Shown here piece by piece: positions 55,508 to 63,872 of a stretch of 64,000 nucleotides of DNA. The stretch lies in the NCBI RefSeq assembly GCF_003863365.1, contig NZ_RQXT01000033.1:1-64000 (forward strand), in the 5' to 3' direction. Both the position numbers and the translations under genes were made by a program. Numbering within the stretch: the stretch's first letter is position 1; each line of letters starts with the position of its first letter. Source of the stretch: Mesorhizobium tamadayense. GTDB taxonomy: Bacteria > Pseudomonadota > Alphaproteobacteria > Rhizobiales > Rhizobiaceae. A model generated the notes under the pieces. The model was given only the letters and a program-made list of their open reading frames with translations, was not told the origin of the DNA and made no database searches.

Positions 55508-55945
55508 ATGCTTTCCGACCTTGCCGCTTTCGGTGGGCTCTTCCTAACGGCTTTCGCCGCCGCGACCGTCCTGCCGCTGCAGTCGGAAGCTGTCCTTGCC
55601 GGCCTGTTGCTGGCGGGGGGCCAGTCGCCGGTCGCTCTGGTTCTGGTCGCGACCTCGGGAAATGTGCTCGGCTCGCTGGTCAACTGGCTGCTCGGCCGCG
55701 GCATCGACCGCTTTCGCGATAGCAAATGGTTTCCAGCGAACCCCGCAGCACTCGACCGCGCCGCGGCCCGCTATCGCCGCTTTGGCAGATGGAGCCTGCT
55801 GTTGAGCTGGGTGCCCGTCATCGGCGATCCGCTGACGGTCGCGGCGGGCGTTTTGCGCGAACCGCTCTGGAGTTTTCTCGCCATCGTCACGGTCGCCAAG
55901 GCCGGCCGATATCTGGTGCTGGCAGCAGCCACACTCGGCCTCTAG
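55508..55945 (+). CDS. YqaA/DedA-type membrane protein
   Basis: A 145-residue inner-membrane protein of the YqaA/SNARE-associated (DedA-like) group. LPLQSEAVLAGLLLAGGQSP, VATSGNVLGSLVNWLLGRGI and FGRWSLLLSWVPVIGDPLTV with AAGVLREPLWSFL are family motifs. It follows dmeF by 18 bases and may be in the same transcript. DedA-type proteins affect membrane lipid or ion balance. A role in metal resistance is inference. The 3' end overlaps the convergent TetR gene by 4 bases. Confidence 0.82.
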   Translation: MLSDLAAFGGLFLTAFAAATVLPLQSEAVLAGLLLAGGQSPVALVLVATSGNVLGSLVNWLLGRGIDRFRDSKWFPANPAALDRAAARYRRFGRWSLLLSWVPVIGDPLTVAAGVLREPLWSFLAIVTVAKAGRYLVLAAATLGL

Positions 55946-56553
55946 CCTTCATCAATCGGGGCCTGTCGCGCGCCGATGCCCTGTCCCGCCATCTTCTGGA
56001 ACAGTTCGTCGACCTGCGCCGGCGAAAGCTTCGTGTCGGTGGAGAGCCACCAGCCAAGCACGGCAAGAAACGCGCCGGAGATGAACTGGACGGCGAATTC
56101 GGCAGACACGCCGGTTTCGCCGATCCGCTTTCCGCCAAGCTCGGCGCGAACGGAACGCTGGATACGCTCGCGCATTTGGTCATGGATGGTGTCGCCGCTG
56201 CTCGCAAGCAGCGCGTGATGAAGCGAACGGAACGCCTGCGCGTGCTCGAACATCGGCAGGCTGAACTCGAACAGGCGGCTTCCCGTCCGCTCATCCTTCG
56301 ACAGGCGCTCGCGGCTCAGCGAGCGCAGATGTGCTTCGAGCGTCGCGCTGCGCAGGGCGTCCTTGTCGGTGTAGTGGGTGTAGAAGGTCGACCGGCCGAC
56401 ATTCGCCTTGCGGCAAATGTCGTCGACCGTGATCGCCGCATAGCCGCGCTCCGGGATCAGGGCGATGATGGCATCCTGGAGCAGGGCGCGCGTCCGCGCG
56501 ACGCGGCGGTCGATCGTGCCTGTGTCGTCGGCCCGCTCGATTTTCATGGTCAT
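55942..56553 (-). CDS. TetR-family regulator
   Basis: A 203-residue TetR repressor. The HTH is ALLQDAIIALIPERGYAAIT, then VDDICRKANVGRSTFYTHYTDKDAL. A helical ligand domain follows, with the C-terminal FAVQFISGAFLAVLGWWLST motif common in this type. ATG at 56553 is used, with GGAGGG just upstream. ATG at 56547 is an alternative. It is divergent from a membrane-anchored methyltransferase, and the space between holds two GGAC/GTCC palindromes that are likely its operators. The ligand is unknown. Confidence 0.88.
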   Translation of the reverse strand: MTMKIERADDTGTIDRRVARTRALLQDAIIALIPERGYAAITVDDICRKANVGRSTFYTHYTDKDALRSATLEAHLRSLSRERLSKDERTGSRLFEFSLPMFEHAQAFRSLHHALLASSGDTIHDQMRERIQRSVRAELGGKRIGETGVSAEFAVQFISGAFLAVLGWWLSTDTKLSPAQVDELFQKMAGQGIGARQAPIDEG

Positions 56554-56575
56554 GAACCCTCCGGGTGCCCGGTTC

Positions 56576-56586
56576 TGGACAGTCCA
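56576..56586. promoter_or_regulatory. Candidate TetR operator 1
   Basis: TGGACAGTCCA is a perfect palindrome with a single central A. It lies 23 bases upstream of the tetR start. A related palindrome is at 56615-56627. Confidence 0.55.
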
Positions 56587-56614
56587 CGCCTTGCCGTCCG
56601 GCAACGCCAATTCC

Positions 56615-56627
56615 GGACATCATGTCC
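56615..56627. promoter_or_regulatory. Candidate TetR operator 2
   Basis: GGACATCATGTCC is a perfect palindrome of 13 bases with central C. It shares GGAC/GTCC arms with operator 1, 39 bases away. Both lie between the divergent tetR and methyltransferase genes. Confidence 0.6.
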
Positions 56628-56699
56628 AGTATGATACGCCGCGTCCAGAATCTCAACAGGTGTTTGAGCACCTCGCAACGGAGCGGAACGACACTGAGC

Positions 56700-57578
56700 A
56701 TGCACTCATCCGATCATCATGCCGGCAACAGAGCGCATTCCCGCAAGGGCATCATCGTGCTGGTCCTGTTCGCCAAGCTCGCGCTGGTCGCGGGCCTCGT
56801 GGTGCTGGCTAATCTGGGCATGGGCTACGTCGAGGCCGGCGCTTGGACGGCCGTGATCCATGGCCTCGTCCTTGCTGTGGTCGTGGTCGCGGTTCTGTGG
56901 GGCGGCTTGCGTCACAAGGGGCTTGTCGGCGGTGGCGCGCATGGCGCCGCCCAAAAGGGCATCGGCATCGTTCTGCACCGGGCGCTGGGCTATGACCTTC
57001 TGGTGCGCGCGCTGACCTTTGGTCGCGAGGGCCGTTTCCGCGAATTGATGCTGCGCCTGGCAAAGCTGCAGCCCAGCGAAGCGGTGCTCGATGTCGCCTG
57101 CGGAACGGGAACGCTCGCCATTGCCGCGAAACGGCAGGTGGGTGCCGACGGACGCGTCGCGGGCGTCGATGCGTCGGCCGAAATGATCGAGCGGGCGCGC
57201 CCCAAGGCAGGACGCGCCGGCCTCGACCTCGACTTCTTCAACGGTACGGCGCAGGCACTTCCCTTCGGCGATGCGCAGTTCGATATCGTGATCGGCACGC
57301 TGATGCTGCATCATCTGTCGAAGCCCGTTCGCTCGGAATTTGTGCGCGAAGCCGAACGCGTGCTGAAGCCGGGAGGCCGGCTGCTGCTCATCGATTTCGG
57401 CAGGCCCGGGCGCAGATCGAGCTGGCTGCCAAGACTTCACCGGCACGGCCATATCGACATGCACGCGATCGCGGCGCTGCTGGGCGAGTGCGGGTTCAAG
57501 GTCGACGACACCGGCGCGGTCGGAACCAAGAACCTGAACTATATCCGCGCGACGACCAGCAAGGGCCGGCCAGCCTGA
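56700..57578 (+). CDS. Membrane-anchored class I methyltransferase
   Basis: A 292-residue protein. Two hydrophobic helices at about 16-40 (GIIVLVLFAKLALVAGLVVL) and 48-68 (AVIHGLVLAVVVVAVLWGGL) precede a UbiE/Coq5-like methyltransferase domain: AVLDVACGTGTLAIAAKRQV near 124, VAGVDASAEMIERARPKAGR and DIVIGTLMLHHLSKPVRSEF, then LKPGGRLLLIDFG. The ATG at 56700 has GGAG about 15 bases upstream, so the start is likely but not ideal. It is divergent from tetR and probably its target. An anchored methyltransferase suggests a lipid, quinone or hydrophobic drug substrate. Confidence 0.82.
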   Translation: MHSSDHHAGNRAHSRKGIIVLVLFAKLALVAGLVVLANLGMGYVEAGAWTAVIHGLVLAVVVVAVLWGGLRHKGLVGGGAHGAAQKGIGIVLHRALGYDLLVRALTFGREGRFRELMLRLAKLQPSEAVLDVACGTGTLAIAAKRQVGADGRVAGVDASAEMIERARPKAGRAGLDLDFFNGTAQALPFGDAQFDIVIGTLMLHHLSKPVRSEFVREAERVLKPGGRLLLIDFGRPGRRSSWLPRLHRHGHIDMHAIAALLGECGFKVDDTGAVGTKNLNYIRATTSKGRPA

Positions 57579-57812
57579 GCAAGGCGGCTGCCACCGCGCT
57601 CGCGGATGGCATGCGGCGTGCTCGGCCATATTGATCGCCGGCAACGGCAAGCAGATCGTCCATTTGACGTCCGCCGCCATTGCGGGCACATCTGAAGCCA
57701 TCACTGCAAGTTCCATCGTCGACGACTGACGGTTCCGCTCACCGTCCCATTTTAGCCGGTTTGGGCTGCCACAGGTCCGGACACCGACATCAGAAGGAAG
57801 GGGCAGGCGCAT

Positions 57813-58004
57813 ATGCGGCTGAGCGGTCTCGTTGCACGCGCGACGATGTTGCTGGCATCGGCCGTTCCCGCTGGCGCGCACCCGCACGTCTTTGCAGCGA
57901 TTGCTCAGAACCAGAAGAGATTGACGGAAGCCTTCTTCACCGATCCGTCCGGAACCGATCTCGGCACGATTTTCGCGACGCGACTTGAATTGACCTGTGC
58001 CTGA
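57813..58004 (+). pseudogene. DUF1007 protein with large in-frame internal deletion
   Basis: A 63-residue frame. The start RLSGLVARATMLLASAVPAG, then AHPHVF, is the signal peptide and N-terminal signature of DUF1007 periplasmic proteins. The end QKRLTEAFFTDPSGTDLGTI, then FATRLELTCA, resembles the C-terminus of that family. The ~140 residues between them are missing, with the join near 57897. Its ribosome site is good, and its stop overlaps the next ATG (TGATG), the normal coupling of DUF1007 with a NicO metal transporter. It is probably not functional in itself, but its translation may still drive the next gene. Confidence 0.65.
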
Positions 58005-58726
58005 TGCAACCGCTGTTTCAGACGCTGGTCGAATTCCAGCGCACGATCTACCTGGCACTCGGAGATCAGATTAAATTGCTGTCCAGCGGCGGTGATTGGC
58101 TTGGGTTCATGGCATTCCTGCCGATGGGCGTCGTCTTTGGCGCCGCCCACGCGCTCACACCAGGTCACAGCAAGGCTGTGTTGGCCACCTATCTTGCCGG
58201 TTCGGAGGCCAAGGTCGCACGTGGCCTGTTGGTCTCGATCACGCTTTCCGTCACCCATGTCACTATTGCGGTGATCATCGCCGCGCTGTCTCTGCCTCTG
58301 GTCTCGATCGCGCTTGGCAGCGTCGGTCGGGCACCGCTGCTTGAGCATGTCAGCCGAGGACTGCTCGGGCTGATCGGCCTGTGGATGATCTGGCGGGCAC
58401 TCAGCCACGGCCACCATCACAAGCATGAAGGCGAAGCGGTTGGCTTCATGGCCGGCCTGATCCCATGCCCGTTGACGCTTTTCGCCATGACCTTCGCGAT
58501 GTCGAGGGGAGTTCCTGTGGCGGGCCTTCTCTTTGCTGTGACGATGATGACCGGCGTGGCGCTGACCCTTTCCACGGTGGCGGTCTTGTCGATCCTGTTC
58601 CGCGAACGGCTGGTGAGGGTCTTTGAAAGCCGGCCGCGCCTGTTCGCCGCTATTTCCCGCGGCATCGAGGGCGTCGCAGGAATGACGCTTGCCGGCGTCG
58701 CCGTCTGGCAAATCACGGCAGCTTGA
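58004..58726 (+). CDS. NicO/RcnA-family nickel-cobalt transporter
   Basis: A 240-residue membrane protein with six helices. The metal-binding motif VFGAAHALTPGHSKAVLATY lies near residue 46. The cytoplasmic His-rich loop SHGHHHKHEGEA near 131 and VGFMAGLIPCPLTLFAMTFA follow. The ATG at 58004 overlaps the DUF1007 stop. It probably moves Ni2+ or Co2+ out across the inner membrane, with DUF1007 as its usual periplasmic companion. With dmeRF 4 kb upstream this makes a metal-handling region. Expression probably depends on the truncated upstream gene being translated. Confidence 0.85.
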   Translation: MQPLFQTLVEFQRTIYLALGDQIKLLSSGGDWLGFMAFLPMGVVFGAAHALTPGHSKAVLATYLAGSEAKVARGLLVSITLSVTHVTIAVIIAALSLPLVSIALGSVGRAPLLEHVSRGLLGLIGLWMIWRALSHGHHHKHEGEAVGFMAGLIPCPLTLFAMTFAMSRGVPVAGLLFAVTMMTGVALTLSTVAVLSILFRERLVRVFESRPRLFAAISRGIEGVAGMTLAGVAVWQITAA

Positions 58727-58930
58727 ATGCTGCGTTCACCGCAGCGGAAGTCGGAGCCGCTGTCGCAGCAACAGATTCTTGGGAGATAGCGGACATCGTT
58801 GCGGGTGTCCGGAAATGAGACCCGGCCGGCGCGTCGTAATTAGAAATCGCTAACGGAACGGAAACGCCTCGGCGCTATGGTGGTGCGTCGGGCGAGGGAG
58901 CTCGCCGAGGAATTCCGGGACGAATGCACT

Positions 58931-59203
58931 ATGGCCACCTTTCCCCACGTCGAGCGCCGTCTTCATTCACGAGAATTCGTGCTGAAGGAGGCCACGATCG
59001 TCACCGGCGACGCCAGCATCCGGTGCTCCATTCGTAACCAGCACGAGCATGGCGCCGAGCTGCGCGTCGGTTCGCAGGTGGAACTGCCGGACCGCTTCAC
59101 GCTCATTGTTCCCGACGACGACGCCGTCTATCGCGCCGTGGTGCGCTGGCGGCGCAACGAGCGCGTCGGTGTGCAGGTCTTCAGCAATTCGATGAAGGGC
59201 TGA
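58931..59203 (+). CDS. PilZ-like domain protein
   Basis: A 90-residue protein with a PilZ-like pattern: VERRLHSREFVLKEATI (the RRxxxR region), then CSIRNQHEHGAELRVGSQVE and YRAVVRWRRNERVGVQVF. The canonical D/NxSxxG becomes NQHEHG, so cyclic-di-GMP binding is doubtful. The ATG at 58931 is preferred for similarity, and ATG 58877 would add 18 residues. It stands alone, so its target is unknown. Confidence 0.65.
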   Translation: MATFPHVERRLHSREFVLKEATIVTGDASIRCSIRNQHEHGAELRVGSQVELPDRFTLIVPDDDAVYRAVVRWRRNERVGVQVFSNSMKG

Positions 59204-59255
59204 CGGCGCGACGCCCACCTGCTGTCGGCCCGGTCGCATGGATCGCGGCATCGCC

Positions 59256-59723
59256 TCAGAGATAGCGGCGCACGCTTGTCTTGTAGGTGCGGTAAGGCTC
59301 GCCGAACTTGCGCTCCAGATAGGCCTCCTCGCGCAGCACCACGCCGGAATGCAGGATGAGGAAGGTCGGGATGAGCACGAGGATGCTCCACCAGGTATCG
59401 AACATGAGCCCGATCCCGAGCAGGAGACCCAGCAGGCCGAGATAGAGCGGGTTGCGGGTGAAGCCGAACGGGCCGCCGGTGATGATCGCCAGCGTCGGCT
59501 TTGTCGGGTCGATATTGGTGCCCCCGCGCTGCATCGTCATGCGTCCCCAGGCTATGATGGCGATCGCAAGGGCCGCAAGCACGATGCCCAGCACCATGGT
59601 CAGCGGTCTGCCGCCGATCGCGAGCGGCCAGACATAGCGCAGCGCCAGCATCAGGATCAGCACCACAAGGAACAGCAGCGGCGGGAACACCGCGACGCCG
59701 GGATTGTCCTTTTCGTCGTTCAT
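59256..59723 (-). CDS. Isoprenylcysteine/phospholipid methyltransferase-like membrane protein
   Basis: A 155-residue protein with about four membrane helices and the C-terminal catalytic pattern of the ICMT/PEMT group: GGPFGFTRNPLYLGLLGLLL, then VVLREEAYLERKFGEPYRTY. These enzymes use SAM to methylate lipids or other hydrophobic acceptors. ATG 59723 has a GGA 6-7 bases upstream. ATG 59729 is two codons longer. The acceptor is unknown. Confidence 0.82.
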   Translation of the reverse strand: MNDEKDNPGVAVFPPLLFLVVLILMLALRYVWPLAIGGRPLTMVLGIVLAALAIAIIAWGRMTMQRGGTNIDPTKPTLAIITGGPFGFTRNPLYLGLLGLLLGIGLMFDTWWSILVLIPTFLILHSGVVLREEAYLERKFGEPYRTYKTSVRRYL

Positions 59724-59873
59724 GGCCATTTCCGCCAGTCGAGCCAGGCGCCATTGACGTAACTATGCATCCGCGCCGCGCCGCAATCGGCGCCTGACCG
59801 GGGGCAGGCTTTAGAGCGGGTCGGCAAGGAAACCGCCGCCGCTTTCCAGCTCATCGCCTCTGGCGCCTCGCAG

Positions 59874-60194
59874 CTATCCCCGTTTCCGCGCCTGGATGCT
59901 CCGCGCCGCCTGCTCGATCGCGGCGCGGTCGTTGCCCAGTCGGTCGAGCAGTTCCTGCGCCTCCCCGCTGCTGATCCCGGTGCGCATCGCAAGCGCCTCG
60001 ACGGTCAGCACATCCGAGCTGGCGACCTCGCGCGTTTCGGGCAACGCATCGTCCGCCGTGAGCGGCAAGGCCGCCTCGCGATCGATTTCCATCTCGGCCT
60101 GATGCCAGTGCCGCTCGTGGTCACCGTGGATGCTGCCTTCGCGCTGCCAGATCTCGTAGGCGCGCTGCCTGATCTTCTCGATCCGATCGTCCAT
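59874..60194 (-). CDS. DUF2934 protein
   Basis: A 106-residue protein. DRIEKIRQRAYEIWQREGSI, then GDHERHWHQAEMEI is the DUF2934 motif common in Rhizobiales. The C-terminal VEALAMRTGISSGEAQELLDRLGNDRAAIEQAA is helical and resembles DUF3606, so two small domains may be joined. The ATG at 60194 follows AAGGAGG. The function is unknown, and no operon partner is evident. Confidence 0.82.
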   Translation of the reverse strand: MDDRIEKIRQRAYEIWQREGSIHGDHERHWHQAEMEIDREAALPLTADDALPETREVASSDVLTVEALAMRTGISSGEAQELLDRLGNDRAAIEQAARSIQARKRG

Positions 60195-60289
60195 TGTGGT
60201 TTCCTCCTTGCGTGTCACTCAACGCAGGGCAGGGCAGAACGATCCGCGGTATTGCGAAGTGATGGTCGCCGTCGGCGCCTGATCGCCGG

Positions 60290-62728
60290 CTACATCCGTG
60301 GCCTCTCGTTGCCGGGATCGTAGGGCGAATCCGCGATCACCTCGGCGACCTTCCATTCCCCCAGGATCGCAACGTCGAGCTTCGAGCCGGGCTTGCTCAG
60401 AGGCTCGGGCAACAGCGCCAGCGCGACGTCATGCCCGAGCGTGTAGGCGTATCCGCCGGACGTTATGCGCCCGACCAGCTCGCCGTCGACATACATGCCC
60501 TCGGAGGCAAGCGTGCTCGCGCCGTCTGTCTCGACCTTGAGCGTCACCGACCGGCGCTGGTCGTTGCGCTGCTTGTATTTCAGCACCGCGTCGCGCCCGA
60601 CGAAATCGCCCTTGTCCAGGCGGATGAAGCGCTCGAGCCCGCTCTCCAGCGCATTGAGCTCCGGGTTCATGTCGCGGTACATGGCGCGATAGGATTTCTC
60701 CAGCCTGAGCGACTCCAGCGCATGCAGCCCGACAAGCCGCATGCCGTGCTTTTCGCCTTGCTTCAGGAGCGCATCCAGCAATTGCCGTTGGTAGGCGAAG
60801 GGATGGTAGAGTTCCCAGCCAAGCTCGCCTTCGTAGTTGACACGCAGCAGCCGCACGTCGCTGGCCAAGGCGACGCCGCCGGTCTTCACGCTGAACCATG
60901 GGAAGCTCTCGTTCGAAAGGTCGATCTCGGTCAGCGGCTGCAGCACTTCGCGTGCCTTAGGGCCGACGACGGTGAAACAGCCGCGATTGTTGGTGACGTT
61001 CTTCAGGCTGACGCTACCGTCGGCGGGAAGCAGTTTCGAGAGATCGTCGAGATTCCAGCGCTCCGCGCGCGGCGTCGAGATGAGGTAGAAACTGTCCTCC
61101 GTGAGGCGGGCCACCATATATTCCGCCTGCACGCCGCCGGCTGCCGTCAAATGATGCGCCAGCGTTACCTTGCCGGTCGCCGGCAGGCGGTTGGCGAGGA
61201 TCCTGTCGAGCCATGCGGCCGCGTTTGGCCCCGACACCTCGAACTTGGTCATCGGCGTCATCTCGATCAGGCCGACTGCGTTGCGCACCGCCTGGACTTC
61301 CTCGGCGACGAAAGTCCCCTTGGCGGTCCAGCGCCAGCTGTACTGGTCCTTGGCCTCGACGCCCTTCGGCGCGAACCAGTTGGGCATCTCCCAACCGTTG
61401 AGCTCGCCCCAGACGGCGCCGAGCTCGGTCAGCCTGTCATAGGATGGGGCAGTCTTCTGCGGGCGGGCGGCGGGCATGTCCTGCCCCGGATATTTCTGCT
61501 CCGCATGCGTGCCCCAGGCCTCGCGGACTTTCTCGCGCGTCCAGGTCTTGTTGGCATAGTCACCGAAGCGGCGCGGATCGAGATCGGAAGTGTCCAGGCT
61601 GTTGCCGCCTTCGACGATCCGCTCCGACAGGTAATAGCCGATCGTCCCGCCCCACAAGATGCCGCCGGGCACGCCCTCGGCCAGCCAGACATTGGGCAGG
61701 CCCCAGGCCGGCCCCATCAAGGGCAGCTCGTCCGCCGTCATCTGGAATGGCCCGCGTACATTGGCCTTGATTCCGGCGCGTCCGAGCGCCGGCACGAGCT
61801 GTATGGCCTGCTCCCAATTCCACGACACCGCCTCGAAATCCTCTTCGAGGAGGTCGGCGCCGAACCAGGCGGGAACGCCGTCTTCGGCGAACAGATTCAG
61901 GTTCGCGGTGCGCTCGTAGGGCCCGAACATCAGGCCGTCGCCTTCTTCGCGGAGATAACCTTCAAAACCTTCGTCGCGCAGGATCGGCATTTCGGGCCGT
62001 CCCTGTTTTTTCCGCTCCACGACTTCCGGCACGGCTTCGGTGATCCAGTACTGGTGCAGGATCGGGATCGCCGGGATTTCGAGGCCAAGCAGCGCGCCGG
62101 TCTGGCGCGCGTAATTGCCGGTGGCGCAGATCACGTGCTCGCAGGTGATGTCGCCCTGGTTCGTCTCAACAAGCCACTCGCCGCTGGGCGTCCGCTTGAA
62201 GCCGGTGACCTCAGTGTTGAGGTGAACCTTGGCGCCCAGATCCCGCGCGCCTTTGGCCATGGCATGCGTCACATCGGCCGGCGCGATATGGCCATCATCG
62301 GGATGATAGAGAGCGCCCAGCGTGTGGTTGTTGTCGAGAAGCGGGCAGAGCTCGCTGGCCTCGGCCGGCGTCAGCAATTGCGCCCGCATGCCCTGGACAT
62401 CGGCGACGCTCATATAGCTCTTGAATTCGTCGAGCCGGTCCCTGGAATTGGCGATGCGCAACTGGCCGCATTTGTGCCATCCGACCGGCTGCCCGGTCTC
62501 GGCCTCCAGCCCTTCATAGATCTCGATGGTCTTCTTGATCATGCGCCCGACATTGATGTTGCGGGCATAGGAGGGGATCAGGCCCGCGGCGTGCCAGGTC
62601 GAGCCGGCGGTGAGCTGGGTGCGCTCGAGTAGCGCGACGTCGGTCCAGCCGCGCTTTGCCAGGCCGTAGAGAATACCCGCGCCGACGCAGCCGCCGCCAA
62701 CGATGACCACCCGCGCATGTGTCTGCAT
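60290..62728 (-). CDS. FAD-dependent dimethylglycine/sarcosine dehydrogenase-like protein with GcvT domain
   Basis: An 812-residue two-part enzyme. The N-terminal FAD domain begins VVIVGGGCVGAGILYGLAKR, followed by TAGSTWHAAGLIP, where the flavin-linked His is expected. The C-terminal 380 residues form the aminomethyltransferase (GcvT) fold: DQYSWRWTAKGTFVAEEVQA, then GPKAREVLQPL and LGWELYHPFAYQRQLLDALL. Length and order match dimethylglycine dehydrogenase, which demethylates dimethylglycine or sarcosine and gives methylene-tetrahydrofolate. The exact methylamine substrate cannot be told. It stands alone, with no folate-cycle genes nearby. Confidence 0.88.
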   Translation of the reverse strand: MQTHARVVIVGGGCVGAGILYGLAKRGWTDVALLERTQLTAGSTWHAAGLIPSYARNINVGRMIKKTIEIYEGLEAETGQPVGWHKCGQLRIANSRDRLDEFKSYMSVADVQGMRAQLLTPAEASELCPLLDNNHTLGALYHPDDGHIAPADVTHAMAKGARDLGAKVHLNTEVTGFKRTPSGEWLVETNQGDITCEHVICATGNYARQTGALLGLEIPAIPILHQYWITEAVPEVVERKKQGRPEMPILRDEGFEGYLREEGDGLMFGPYERTANLNLFAEDGVPAWFGADLLEEDFEAVSWNWEQAIQLVPALGRAGIKANVRGPFQMTADELPLMGPAWGLPNVWLAEGVPGGILWGGTIGYYLSERIVEGGNSLDTSDLDPRRFGDYANKTWTREKVREAWGTHAEQKYPGQDMPAARPQKTAPSYDRLTELGAVWGELNGWEMPNWFAPKGVEAKDQYSWRWTAKGTFVAEEVQAVRNAVGLIEMTPMTKFEVSGPNAAAWLDRILANRLPATGKVTLAHHLTAAGGVQAEYMVARLTEDSFYLISTPRAERWNLDDLSKLLPADGSVSLKNVTNNRGCFTVVGPKAREVLQPLTEIDLSNESFPWFSVKTGGVALASDVRLLRVNYEGELGWELYHPFAYQRQLLDALLKQGEKHGMRLVGLHALESLRLEKSYRAMYRDMNPELNALESGLERFIRLDKGDFVGRDAVLKYKQRNDQRRSVTLKVETDGASTLASEGMYVDGELVGRITSGGYAYTLGHDVALALLPEPLSKPGSKLDVAILGEWKVAEVIADSPYDPGNERPRM

Positions 62729-62876
62729 CGAACCACCAAATCCGGATCGTTTTCAAAGGAGCGCGACGAAGCTACAGGCGACGGAAGGCCGTGTAACGTT
62801 CTGAAAAACTAGGGGTCCTGATAAACTGGGCTTATGCAGCGGTCCCGCTTTGGCGGGCTCGCAAACTGGCGGTATT

Positions 62877-63872
62877 TCACTGCGCTTGCCCGTCCTGCGC
62901 GGTCTCGTCCTTGAAGGCGACTTTCGTGCCCGGCTTGACCATGGCGGCAAGGTCTTCGGCGTCCCAGTTGGTCAACCGGATGCAGCCATGCGAGAAGGTC
63001 GTGCCGATCTTGCCGGGATCGGGCGTGCCGTGGATGCCGTAGCTCTCGATCGAGAGGTCGATCCAGACAGAACCCACCGGATTGTTCGGCCCCTTAGCGA
63101 TGGTGAAGGGGCGCTTGGTCCTGACGCCCTTGAAGGCGAATTTCGGATCGTAGTGATAGGTCGGGTTGTGGACCACGCGCTTGACCTCCGCCGATCCGCT
63201 CGGCGCCGGCTTTTCCTCGCTGCCGATCGAGGCGGGGTAGACCGCGAGCGGCTTGCCTGACGGGTCGAGGACGCGCACCTGGCGGGAGGCCTTGTCGACC
63301 TCGATGCTCGCGACGGCTGCGGGAGGATCGCCGCGGCCGACATCAGGCACCACCAGCGTGGTGCCGGCTTTCCTGAAACCGATTTTTGGATTGAGCATCC
63401 TCAGCACTTGTTCGCTGAGGTGGAAACGCTCCGCCAGCCTCTCCCGCGCGTTGCGGTAGCCAAGCCGCCTGAGATGCGCCATCCGCTCCAAGCGGGCCGG
63501 AATGCGCCTGGTGAAGGGGCCGCGCACATCCTTGGCCGTGACCTCGTAATTTGTCAGCATCGGGCCGGCGAAGCTTGCCGTGAGCTTGTCCCAGGTCTCG
63601 CGGGTGAGCTTGCCGTCGGAGGGCAGCCCGTTCGCCGCCTGGAAGGCCGCGACGGCTTTGGCAAAATTGTCGGAAAGGCGGCCATTGATCAGACCGGGGG
63701 AGAAGCGGGCGCGATCGAGAAGGATCTGCGCCTTGAGCAGCATCGGGCTGACGTCGTTGGGTTCGCCCTCTGTGAATTGCGCCTGATTGACCGCGTCGAG
63801 ATCGATCGCCGCCTTCGCACCGCCGCAAGCGAGCGCGAGCGCCACCGCGACGACGAGAAGGAGCCTGACCAT
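62877..63872 (-). CDS. L,D-transpeptidase (YkuD) with peptidoglycan-binding domain
   Basis: A 331-residue exported enzyme. A signal peptide (LLLVVAVALALACGGAKA) is followed by a peptidoglycan-binding-like helical segment (SDNFAKAVAAFQAANGLPSD) and a LysM-like HLSEQVLRMLNPKIGFRKAG. The YkuD domain shows YHYDPKFAFKG, YGIHGTPDPGKIGTTFSHGC and IRLTNWDAEDLA, with catalytic Cys in SHGCIRLTN. ATG 63872 has GGAG 8 bases upstream. Starts at 63878 or 63881 are less well spaced. It makes 3-3 cross-links or attaches proteins to peptidoglycan in the periplasm. Confidence 0.9.
   Translation of the reverse strand: MVRLLLVVAVALALACGGAKAAIDLDAVNQAQFTEGEPNDVSPMLLKAQILLDRARFSPGLINGRLSDNFAKAVAAFQAANGLPSDGKLTRETWDKLTASFAGPMLTNYEVTAKDVRGPFTRRIPARLERMAHLRRLGYRNARERLAERFHLSEQVLRMLNPKIGFRKAGTTLVVPDVGRGDPPAAVASIEVDKASRQVRVLDPSGKPLAVYPASIGSEEKPAPSGSAEVKRVVHNPTYHYDPKFAFKGVRTKRPFTIAKGPNNPVGSVWIDLSIESYGIHGTPDPGKIGTTFSHGCIRLTNWDAEDLAAMVKPGTKVAFKDETAQDGQAQ

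Noticed and set aside
60431..62632. 733-codon plus-strand open frame opposite the dehydrogenase
   Set aside because: Antisense shadow without motifs; the minus-strand enzyme is full length.
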